From assembly GCA_024114885.1 (NCBI GenBank), contig CP099423.1, positions 434,001 to 498,000 on the forward strand: 64,000 nt of DNA. The letters run 5' to 3'. Made by a program: the position numbers and the translations under genes. How positions within the stretch are numbered: position 1 is the stretch's first letter; each line of letters starts with the position of its first letter. Shown one piece after another: positions 55,532 through 64,000 of the stretch. Source of the stretch: Septoria linicola (lineage: Eukaryota; Ascomycota; Dothideomycetes; Mycosphaerellales; Mycosphaerellaceae). The notes below the pieces were generated by a model that did not search any database, had not been told where the DNA came from, and worked only from the letters and a program-made list of their open reading frames with translations.

Positions 55532-56910
55532 GGATGATGCGAACATTCTACGCTCTTGAATTGAGCCTATCGCTCTGGGACTTCACAGGCAGGTGAGCCC
55601 ACAAGGAGTCGGCTTGTGTGCAATTCTGGTTCAGGCCATTGGAGGAGCTCATGATCATTGAGCAACCGTCTCTTGTCACTATCAAGCTTTACGCCGCACT
55701 CGACTTCTAGCAAATCTAATGCGCTTGCTCAAAGCATGCTCTGATTTTCGCATCTCGTCCAGACATGTTCCAATTCGCGGTAGCATTGCACCTTCGTGTT
55801 CATCTCCGTCGCCAAGCTAAGCGGGACGGGACCTCATCTCTTCGCCCTTCACCGTACAGTCTCTCAGCCAACATCTACATGCTTTACTTGCTCTTCGAGA
55901 GGGACGCTCAGTGGCCTTCTGTACTATCGAAGGGCACTCGCCGCGCACAGAAGGTCCTGATGAGCGTTGCCGAGACGCTCGGCAAATCTCAGCGCGACCA
56001 TTCAGCGCTTGTCTCTCAAGTGCATGTACCTGAGCTTGACCGACTACGCCAGTACGCCGGCGTGTTCTCTCTTTCACTACGCGGAAGACAACGTTCTGGA
56101 GAAACAAGTGAGGCCTGATAAGGCTTGTTACGCCTATATGCTGGCAACAGGTCATTTCAAACACTCATACCTGTAGCCATCGCAGTTCTGGGCTTATCGC
56201 TATCGGCATCGGCCTCTGAACCAGTCTTGCCAGATCTGGCGTAAAGAATCCGTTTGAGGCTAATCAAGTCACCCAGATGCGCAATAGCGGTGCGGTGTCC
56301 TCGAAGCTGGCCTGAAGGTCTGGACTTGATGGACATCTTCAAGTCGCACCTCAACCAGGGTACGACTCCAGCTTTCCTGCTGGCCCACGACAAACCACGA
56401 GAGAGACCAAGATACGCCGGACTGTGCACCTTCGTTGTTGCAAAATGAAAGCGCGCGCAATAGAGGTGCTTTTATTCTCAGACAGCATCATGGCCTTACT
56501 TTCCAGAGCAAAGCTGTTAAGACCGATCGCCTGGCCACTACCATTCAACTTGCGGCACAAGTTGATCTGGGGATGAGACCAGGTTCGCCACGTGCAACTT
56601 CGCTCATCCATGATAAGCCACACTGACCAGGACGACTAGCCTCGCGAAGTTCCACCAACAACCGATGTCTTGCACTACTCTAAATAGCTTAGTCCTACTC
56701 GGGTGAGTATGCCCTAGCTAAGCAAGTGCACTACAGCCAGAGCCCGTCGATATTGGTGCGCACGGTGGCATGATGTGATCGATGTCCAATGTGGGCGGCA
56801 CACCGCGATGCGAGTACAAAAGCATGCTTTGCGCACCTTATGCAGCGAGAACAACAGAAGTCACCTTCAAACATACACAATTACACGACTCCAAAGCAAT
56901 CTCAGCAGTC
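55532..56910. other. Intergenic 1.4 kb
   Basis: A 118-codon frame at 55765-56118 begins with ATG but shows no domain, and a different frame continues after it; I do not call it. The last 100 bp precede the defensin-like gene. Confidence 0.4.
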
Positions 56911-57207
56911 ATGCAGCTTTCGACCATTCTCGGAGCCGTTCTCTTCGCCTCCAGCGGCCTCGCCGTCAACATCTACAACTGCGGTGTTACCAACATGCTG
57001 GCCGGTAACATTAAATACAGCAACTGCAGCCCTGCGGCCAAGGTAGCATGCAAGACTGGTTGCCAAGCTAGGTGTGGATTTGACCTGCGACTTTGGGATG
57101 CTTCATACCGACGGTAAGTTGCGACAGCAGCTGAGTCCTGTATCCGAGCGATAGCACTAACTCGCTTTTGCAGTGGCGATGGAAACTGTGACTGCTGGTG
57201 TGCATAG
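56911..57207 (+). CDS. Defensin-like cysteine-rich secreted peptide
   Basis: Two exons, 56911-57113 and 57174-57207, joined by a 60-bp intron (GTAAGT..TGCAG, branch cactaac) at an Arg codon, encode 78 residues. Residues 1-18 are a signal peptide (MQLSTILGAVLFASSGLA). The mature 60 residues hold eight Cys at 24, 39, 47, 51, 55, 73, 75 and 77. The C47-x3-C51 and C73-x-C75 pattern is the hallmark spacing of cysteine-stabilised alpha-beta (CS-alpha-beta) defensins; four disulfides are possible. Without exon 2 the last three Cys are lost, which supports the splice. It could be an antimicrobial peptide or a plant-directed effector; sequence alone does not decide. Confidence 0.78.
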
Positions 57208-57569
57208 AGGAGGATGGCTCAAACCTCATGATTGCTTCTAAGGAGTCCTGTCCGGCTGCTTATGAAATCGACGAGCTCGCGCTCAAAGACTCGCCATTCA
57301 TGATCAGTACACAACATCTAAGGAGCACTTGATGCGAGCGATGGCTAGACGTCGAAGCTATTTATGACAGTTATGAATTTACGGTTGATGTCGTGAAGTT
57401 GTTCTCGGTACCACTCACTCTGTGCATTTGCTACCTCAACTTTGCAGACACAGATAGTGAAGCATTGGCAACTCTTTTGCTCTTCGCTCGGAAAACCAGT
57501 GTGTTCGCAGTGCCAAGACATTATCGTGTGGACACGGGAGCCTGTCCATCACGGTCATGAGAAAGGAAG

Positions 57570-57794
57570 TTGCAGGTGGGCGATGTGGTGCATATTCCAG
57601 GTGGAGAGACGCATTGGCATGGCGGGACGAATACGACGATGATGGCTTATCAGGCGATTAGTTTGGGGAGTGAGTGCCGAAATTATGCAATGGTTTGTGG
57701 GGGTGGCGAAGCTAATAGCTTTGTTGTAGAGATTTCTTGGCACGAGGAGCTCGATCAGAAGGAGTATGAAGAAGCTCATCAGACCGCGACATAG
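57570..57794 (+). pseudogene. Cupin-domain C-terminal fragment
   Basis: The frame reads VGDVVHIPGGETHWHGGTNTT, the second half of a small cupin barrel with a His-x-His metal pair. It continues across a likely 60-bp intron (57670-57729, GTGAGT..GTAG) to ISWHEELDQKEYEEA. The upstream half with the first cupin motif is missing; only broken traces (ITVMRKE in another frame near 57552) are seen, and no ATG precedes it. I take it as a truncated relic of a single-domain cupin enzyme. A real gene with undetected 5' exons is possible. Confidence 0.5.
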
Positions 57795-57882
57795 ACGTTA
57801 CAGATGAGCAAGTGAAACAAGCGGAGAAATCTGTTATTAATGCTGTGAGACATTCGGCTGTCACCACAGGTCAAGACACATC

Positions 57883-59515
57883 TCACACTTCACCAGACGT
57901 CCCAGTGCCAGCCTCGCTGCCTTCCTCTTCCACATACTCCCTCCTTCGCTCCTCACCAGGAACATGCACAGCAGTCAAAACATCCTCACCCTCCCTCCTC
58001 CTGAAAATCATTCTCGCATCCAACCCATTCGCGCAAACAGTGTTCTTCTCCCAAATACTATACTCACAGCAGCTTCTCGAATCCAGACAAACACTTCCCG
58101 CGCCACACTGCGCATCCGTGCTGCAAGTCTGGCCCGAGCACGAGGTGTCCTGGAAACAGGCGACTTCAGCTCGAGTCACATCGTAGCCACAGTAGCAGTT
58201 CTGGCTGGGGTTGCATTGTTGGTAGCTGCTACAGGTTCCTGGCCGCGAGCAGCCAGTGATTGTGGCGACTTTGGTGCAGGGGAGGTCGTTGCTTGCCGTG
58301 TTGGTGAAGGAGTAGGAGTATGGGATGTCGTATTCGCCGCCTTGGTAGGTTTGTTTGGAAACGGAAGTGTAGCTGTCTTCCTGTTGCGGTATCAGTAGGG
58401 AATGGCGGTGGTGAAGGGACTAGTAGGTGGTGAACATACCCAAGACTGTCTGTACATGGCGCAGTATTGACCTTGTGGCTGGCCATTCTTGCTGATCACA
58501 TAAGTATTGAAGATGCGGCAGGGAGCAGAAGGGTTGGCGCCGGTCTGAGCAGTACAGGCAGCACCACATCGGCGAGTGTCGAATGGCTTGCCATCGTTCC
58601 AGTACTGGTAGCCAACGAATGTGCTCTTGCCGTTGCAATTGTTAGGTGCAGAAATAGCACGGCCGCCCAAGAAAGTTGGACCAGTATAGTCCTCGACGGA
58701 ATTAACAGTCTGGTTGACATAACCATTACTGCTGGCTACCACAACGTGATAGCCGTTTCTCCATCGGCCATCGTTGAGGGCGTTGCGAGCGGTAACTGGT
58801 TCGCCCTAGAAGACACATTTGATCAAGCTTGTTGTGTCGCTGCAGTGAGTCATTATTTGCTGCATCTGGTAGTTGTGTCCAAACACGTACGGCTGCTCAC
58901 AAGCACCACTCTTTGGTGACAGATCTTTGGACGGAGAGCGCTCGAAGGCGACGCTGAGTATCATCAGCAGGTGTAGATCTTGGTCAAGAAGGTGGTATTG
59001 TACTTGAACGCAGCACAGCCATTGATCGCAGCACACTTTTTCGAGCATTCTGGCACACTGTACTCATCAAGCAAAGTGTAACCCATGTAGCCAAGAGCAT
59101 TGTTCATGGCTTTGAGGTTCTTGAAAGTGTTAGTGTAGCCAGCTGGGGTTGGTGCAGCAAGAGCTACAGAGCTGAAGGATGAAAAGGCGAGAAAAGCCTC
59201 ATCAGTTTCCGGAGTTGGTACAGGGTGCTTTCCGACCCATTGAGGGTCACAAGCAGCGCGCTTGACTTTAATAAATGGTGTCGCTGGATCTGCGCTCTGC
59301 TCTGCGGCAGCTTGTTGCTCCACCCTAGCAGCATCGAAATAGACAGTCTGGAAAGGAGCATTGGTGGCGATGGATGGAATTGGCGGCGGTCCTGCTGCTG
59401 CGATAGCGGCAATGTCTAATTGGGGTTCTTGGGCACATGCAAAGGCAGTAAAGCTTGATGCTGCGAGAACAGCAGTGAAGTACTTGCGTGTCGTACTGCT
59501 TCTAAGCCAGGCCAT
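57883..59515 (-). pseudogene. Secreted cysteine-rich protein, one internal TAG
   Basis: Four exons, 59515-59004, 58953-58891, 58839-58440 and 58380-57883, read as a 490-residue protein apart from a TAG at 58808-58806. A signal peptide covers about residues 1-28 (FTAVLAASSFTAFACA). The central part matches, from memory, a fungal secreted family with YTNTFKNLKAMNNALGYMGYT, CSKKCAAINGCAAF, LIKCVF and SSNGYV blocks. The C-terminal 165 residues contain about 16 Cys in short loops (CSSYQQCNPSQNCYCGY). The TAG falls directly after LIKCVF, where relatives have Trp as I recall. All introns (50, 51 and 59 bp) are intact, so only one base separates it from an open gene. Confidence 0.7.
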
Positions 59516-61237
59516 TGTCTTGTAGGTATGGTGGGATGATCGTTGATTCTTCACGGTTATAGGGGAAAGAAGCGTAATCTCATAGCGATTCCAGTTCTTC
59601 GATGCTATCTTGCAACAACGCACGTGGGAGCCATGCTCGGAAGGGAGCTGTGTATCTCCTATCACTAGAGGTGATAGTGGCTGCTCATGGCCTCCACTCT
59701 ACGTGACTCTGATAGCAGAGACGACCCGGAAGCTGGATGCTGTAGACACTCTTTTGGAGTATTGCCGCTTTTGTTAGAGCTGTTAGTGGCCAAGAGCTAG
59801 GTCATACGCGGCATGCAGAGTGTCTCCGTCGTCCATGGTGGAAGAAAGCATGATGAAATCGCGCCTCGGGCCTTGAGTCAAGCAGTGCTGCGAATTGCTC
59901 TTCCAGTCGTGAAACTTACCCACGAGCTGCGGGCAAGATCGGCTAAGTGAACTCCAGTAAAGTCAAGAAGTGAACTTTTCAACACTGGCAATATGTGTAT
60001 GCAAGGCATAATGGTTGTCACAGGTGTTCCTCATAGCGTGTAGAGCGTGCGAATATGACCTTGCATGTGCAGGCTATCATGTTGAACGGCGTACGCCTTT
60101 CGCTTGTACCAAGTCTATTATACAGTTGCTGGAACTTTGCACTGCTGTTCTTCTCGACAGTAGATGCCATATGAAGTGATATACATTCGTTTCACGAGAG
60201 CAGACGCGCTTCTCATTGACCAGCGGGGTGGAGGCCAGGCTCGTCACAGCAGCCATCAGCATAAAGAAGTATTCGTCTGGCCAGCGGGTTCATCGTTGGT
60301 CGCAGGACAAAACGTGGTCTCAGATTAGCTTTGCATCGCTCATCATTCTGGAAGGCTGTTGACCGGACTATGCCGCAGGTGCAGGCTGAGTGAGCGCAGC
60401 ATGCGGAAAGAGTAAAGCCAGAGATCGCAGAAAGCAAGAGACGAGAGTGCGAGAGATGGGAGAGGCACATCGCTGTGCTTTCCGTCGACGCGTCTGACAT
60501 GTTTGAGAAGCCGTCGCGTGCGATTCGTTGGAAGAAGAGCTTGAATTATCGCGCCGTAATTATGGCTCGTAGTGGTCTAGCATGTGGTGACTAGTCTTCT
60601 TTCAGCGTCGATATCAGATCCTGGTCCAACGCGCATCAGCGCAACGTCTTCTCCAAAATCCTCTGCCGTCTTCACGATCCTACTGACAGCAGCATTTCAG
60701 CGTCGATCATGTTGTCAAGTGCCGAGCTCGTTCATATGTGCATGATGCCAGATACTGAGGCCTTCTCGCCTCATCCATGCGCACTGAAGTGACGCAAGAG
60801 TCATGGGCATCCGATTTCGAGCCCTGTTGAACAAGATGCGCCACGTCGTGAGCGCGCGACAATTGGCCGTTGGTAGAAATGAAGATGGCATCGCACACGG
60901 CACAGCAAGAGCAAGTGCCGCAAGTGAAAGGGTGTCACGATCGCGCTCGAGTTTCACATCCAGGATTTCAACAGCTTCGCGGTCATTTGCGCAGCGCGAT
61001 TCACTCGCATCATCCCTGCCTTCATTAACTTCTGTCTGCAGATGCCGACCTCTTGCAGCGATAACAAACAGTGCTTAAGCGAAAAATAGAATTGCTGCAT
61101 TGCGCAGCTGCCTTTGATGGTCCCTTCCTCGACCTCACCTGTACATTCCTCGTTGATGTAATTTCCTGACTTCGAGCGCTCGCCCGCAAAAGGTATCACT
61201 ACTTCACAGACCGACTGTGCCGGTGCGGTTCTGGAGC
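59516..61237. other. Intergenic 1.7 kb between divergent genes
   Basis: This contains the promoters of the secreted protein (minus) and the TPR protein (plus). Only short overlapping frames; no motif or repeat noted. Confidence 0.45.
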
Positions 61238-62785
61238 ATGGCAGATCCAGCGAGAGCAGCTTCTGGATATTGGCGGAAGGCGCAGCAACTGATCAAGTCG
61301 CTGTACTTACAAGAAAAGTACCGGCCATGTATACAGATCTGCCGCGATGTTCTCAAGGCCACTGCCAACAACGAAGACGCACATCCACTGCAAGACGCAT
61401 ATGTCAACTTCTATCTTGGTCTCTGCCACAACGAGATTGCCCGGATTATGCACCACAACTCAGTCGCCAAGCTGCCTGCTTATGATGATGCTGAGAAGCA
61501 CTACCTCGAGGCACTGACTGCGCTGCCGACTGCCAAAGATGCACGAGCGCTTTGTATGCGCCGTTATGGGGAATGCGAGGACCCATTTATACAGCAACAG
61601 GGTAGTGAAGATCTTCCGGCCTCGCCATCCATCACTGAAGATGACTACTTCGATCGGCGGTGTTCGCGAGCAAGCTCTTTGATGCTCTCCTCGCCTCCTC
61701 GATACCCGGACGCCGAGTACATTCCCCACAGCCCACCTGTGAGTTCGCCAACGCGCACAACATCGGAGTTTGAAGACCTTGAGAGCCATCAAAGCTTCTC
61801 AGAGCTCATGACACCCCATCGTGTTCAACGCGATTGGACCAGCTGCAATCAGTGTACGCCATCCCAAAGGCTGACCACACGAGAGGTATCTCGAGCTTCG
61901 TTGAGCGAAATCTCACCTCACACCACCGCACTATCTCGCGAAGCGTCCAGGATGTCACTTATTGACGCTCCAGTAATGCAGCGGCAGCCTGCGCACATCA
62001 GTGGATTGATGCGACCATTCCGCATGGGATCACCGGCGACGCAAGTACAGGATCCGCCCCAGATGCCATACTCTGCTGGCTTTCATCGCCCCAAGCTACC
62101 TGCACTCGCCATCCGTGCTCAGCCTGACGTGCGGATGAGCGCTCCTCAGCTCGGCAATTACAACTATGGGCGAAGATCGTCAGACCTCGTCAGCCCAGTG
62201 TCGCCGGTATCAGTGAACTCAGGAGGATCGCGCAGGTCTTCAGTGTCTCCCGTAAGCCCACTTGGCTCGGATGGGTTGAACGAGAGATACTCGGACACCT
62301 CCACCGTGTCCGCAGTGACGCCCCGTACGCCACCACACATGAAGCACTACAGCACTCCCGCTATGGGATTCACAGCAGCATCTGCTCCGCCAAAAGAGTA
62401 TCTTGACGAGGGAATGTTCGCACGTGTGACCGACCACCTTACGGCAATGCGTGCTCAATTGGAAACACACATGAACGCAGTGCAGCAGGCCAAGGAGCAG
62501 ATCCACCGCGCTCAAGCACTTCAGCAACTCAGCCGTCCGCTCAGCATCACTAGTAAGAATGGCTTTGGGGGCATCTTGTCAAAGTCAGCGAGGGCCAGCG
62601 GCGGACCTACACGACAAAAGAGTCTGCAGAAGAGTCGCAGCTTTTGGTCTTTTGCACCCGAGGATCAGAAGGCTCGAAAGAAAAAGGAGCGCATCGAGGC
62701 TGGGCGGGAGCGAAAGTGGAAGAAGGATAGATTCGACCCAAGCAAATATCGGGAGCTGTGTGAGCAAGCACTTGCTGAGCTGTAG
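61238..62785 (+). CDS. TPR-like N-terminus, disordered Ser/Pro-rich protein
   Basis: Single exon of 515 codons from ATG 61238. Residues 5-100 form TPR-like helical hairpins (YWRKAQQLIKSLYLQEKYRPCIQICRDVL; AYVNFYLGLCHNEIARI; AEKHYLEALTALP). The centre is Ser/Pro-rich with repeated SPVSPVS words (VSPVSPVSVNSGG; SSVSPVSPLGS). Near residue 400 a helix (VTDHLTAMRAQLETHMNAVQQAKEQIHRAQ) likely forms a coiled coil. The basic C-terminus (KARKKKERIEAGRERKWKKDRFDPSKY) may bind nucleic acid or membrane. I recognise it as a conserved fungal type without a named function. Confidence 0.83.
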   Translation: MADPARAASGYWRKAQQLIKSLYLQEKYRPCIQICRDVLKATANNEDAHPLQDAYVNFYLGLCHNEIARIMHHNSVAKLPAYDDAEKHYLEALTALPTAKDARALCMRRYGECEDPFIQQQGSEDLPASPSITEDDYFDRRCSRASSLMLSSPPRYPDAEYIPHSPPVSSPTRTTSEFEDLESHQSFSELMTPHRVQRDWTSCNQCTPSQRLTTREVSRASLSEISPHTTALSREASRMSLIDAPVMQRQPAHISGLMRPFRMGSPATQVQDPPQMPYSAGFHRPKLPALAIRAQPDVRMSAPQLGNYNYGRRSSDLVSPVSPVSVNSGGSRRSSVSPVSPLGSDGLNERYSDTSTVSAVTPRTPPHMKHYSTPAMGFTAASAPPKEYLDEGMFARVTDHLTAMRAQLETHMNAVQQAKEQIHRAQALQQLSRPLSITSKNGFGGILSKSARASGGPTRQKSLQKSRSFWSFAPEDQKARKKKERIEAGRERKWKKDRFDPSKYRELCEQALAEL

Positions 62786-63186
62786 CAGCATTTCCAATTT
62801 GGACAGAAGCGTGGTTACCAGACTTGGACATGCAAGCGCTACGTAGGAGAAGGAAGATTGGCATTATGCAGAGATACCCGTCGTAGTACACATGTCTTGT
62901 ACAACAGATGACATAGACGGTGGGCATGAACAATGCTCGTAATAGAAAATAATGTATGCAGTGTAATGAGGCTGAGATCAGTCGGAATGGTATCAGCTTG
63001 GCGATGACGCTTCGCATGAAACGGGACGTCGACGTCGACGATCAGCTGGGGTTGGTGGTTTGTGGGGAGAGCTGCAGCATCCACGATAGCACCACTACTA
63101 AGTGAGCTCTTACATACTCGTACATCTTCTCCTGGTGCTACGTCTCTTCTCTAGATCTACACCTTTCCACTGTCGATTGATCCATC
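62786..63186. other. Intergenic 401 bp
   Basis: This is the 3' region of the TPR protein and promoter of the mannosidase gene. A gacgtcgacgtcgac run near 63026-63040 is a short perfect GACGTC repeat. Nothing else is seen. Confidence 0.5.
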
Positions 63187-64000
63187 ATGGGCGGAGAAAC
63201 ACAACCCACATCCAACAGCATGGCCTCCTCCGCCGCCAAGTATCCCCAACTCGCCGCCCGCCCCAAAGGCAAGCTGATCCACGACATCTACCGCGACCGC
63301 CTCAACCAATTCACATCCAATGGCCAGTACAAAGAACAAGGCCTCCTCGCCAGACTCTACAATGGCCGCTTGGGTGAGGGCCACGTTCACCTCTCCGTCT
63401 GGTCTGCCCCCGACTTGTCTCGCCCCACCTTCGCCGAAGCCACCGACTCCAAGAACACCTACAAGCCCACCAAGAAAGGCGAGAGCTTCGGTCCGAGCTG
63501 GAGCACGCATTGGTTCAGAGTCGCATTCACGGTGCCCAGAGAATGGAAAGACCATGAGCGGATCGAACTACATTGGGATTCCTCCAGTGAGGGTCTTGTC
63601 TGGACTCAAGATGGGAAGCCTCTGCAAGGCTTGACGGGCAATGGAGAAAGGATTGAGTGGATTGTGCCAAACAAGTACCAGACAGGTGGAGAGGAGGTGA
63701 TATATATCGAGATGGCGTGTAATGGCATGTTTGGCAATCCGACAGGAGGAGATACCATTCAGCCGCCGGATCCGAATCGCTACTTCCCATTACAGCTTGC
63801 GGATCTGGTGAGTGTGAACTTGGATGCCAGAGCACTGTTTTACGATTTCTGGATTCTGGGTGACGCGGCGAGAGAGTTCCCCACGGATTCATGGGAGGAA
63901 CATCGTGCGTTGACGCTGGCGAATGAGGTGATTGATACATTCATCGCGGGCAATGGAAGCAGAGAGGCGATTAAAATGTGCAGGAAGCTTGCGGCGCAGT
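63187..64000 (+). CDS. ams1: Alpha-mannosidase, GH38 (vacuolar Ams1 type), 5' part
   Basis: Glycoside hydrolase that trims alpha-mannose from oligosaccharides; yeast Ams1 is delivered to the vacuole by the Cvt pathway. The frame is open from ATG 63187 to the right edge, giving 271 residues of a protein normally over 1,000 long. The N-terminal domain reads ARPKGKLIHDIYRDRLNQF, then EGHVHLSVWSAPDLSRPTF, SFGPSWSTHWFRV, HWDSSSEGLVWTQDGKPLQG and ACNGMFGNPTGGD, all characteristic of the Ams1 branch. The catalytic GH38 domain lies outside the window. No signal peptide, as expected for this non-classically sorted enzyme. No intron is needed in the visible part. Confidence 0.92.
   Translation, partial: MGGETQPTSNSMASSAAKYPQLAARPKGKLIHDIYRDRLNQFTSNGQYKEQGLLARLYNGRLGEGHVHLSVWSAPDLSRPTFAEATDSKNTYKPTKKGESFGPSWSTHWFRVAFTVPREWKDHERIELHWDSSSEGLVWTQDGKPLQGLTGNGERIEWIVPNKYQTGGEEVIYIEMACNGMFGNPTGGDTIQPPDPNRYFPLQLADLVSVNLDARALFYDFWILGDAAREFPTDSWEEHRALTLANEVIDTFIAGNGSREAIKMCRKLAAQ

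Noticed and set aside
55765..56118. 118-codon frame starting with ATG
   Set aside because: No domain, no hydrophobic signal, and coding character is not stronger than in the neighbouring frame.
1..64000. tRNA genes, CRISPR arrays, transposon ends
   Set aside because: By eye I found no cloverleaf with a GTTCRA loop, no spaced direct repeats and no inverted terminal repeats with a transposase; a dedicated scan would be needed to exclude a tRNA.

Overview
The window is nuclear DNA of a filamentous ascomycete. Genes lie on both strands and are mostly interrupted by short introns (about 46-64 bp, GT..AG, with CTAAC/CTGAC-type branch sites). The recognisable proteins are fungal: Erg28, a TBC-domain Bub2, a Sel1-repeat Dsf2/Nif1-like protein, an Ams1-type mannosidase and a rhodopsin-like 7-TM protein. 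The small F-box and BTB families and short secreted proteins fit a Dothideomycete, perhaps a Mycosphaerella relative, but that is inference from gene style. I see no CRISPR array, insertion sequence, rRNA or convincing tRNA. All splice models are read by eye from frame, splice sites and family resemblance.

Layout. 1-4.6 kb: the 5' part of a Kha1-like K+/H+ antiporter, then erg28 and the 3-ketoacyl-CoA reductase gene as a divergent lipid-synthesis pair, then an orphan protein with an F-box-like C-terminus. 4.9-14.6 kb: an accessory region with three small BTB genes, a heavily decayed member of a large fungal family whose 3' part is still open, and 2.9 kb of gene-poor DNA with possible glycosyltransferase relics. 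14.6-33 kb: a small basic protein, a tail-anchored or GPI-like protein, the Dsf2/Nif1-like protein, two long disordered proteins, a small conserved protein, a sulfate permease and bub2. 33.4-36.8 kb: cystathionine beta-synthase, divergent from a 3-hydroxyisobutyrate-dehydrogenase-like enzyme. 37-42 kb: four small multi-membrane-span genes, two of them apparent paralogues with matching intron phases. 43-48 kb: a small secreted basic protein followed by a 91-bp tandem duplication, an RraA-type aldolase and a zinc alcohol dehydrogenase. 48.7-55.5 kb: a rhodopsin-like membrane protein, an SCP2-alpha/beta-hydrolase fusion carrying one internal stop, succinate-semialdehyde dehydrogenase and an F-box protein with an acidic tail. 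56.9-59.5 kb: a defensin-like cysteine-rich secreted peptide, a cupin relic, and a secreted cysteine-rich protein with one internal stop. 61-64 kb: a TPR/disordered protein and the start of an alpha-mannosidase that runs off the right edge.

Functional links are loose, as usual for fungal chromosomes. Sulfate permease and cystathionine beta-synthase both serve sulfur metabolism and lie 4 kb apart. Erg28 and the ketoacyl reductase share a 222-bp divergent promoter region and both act in ER lipid synthesis. Most of the interest lies in the accessory parts: secreted peptides, small membrane-protein paralogues, and three otherwise readable genes interrupted by stop codons.
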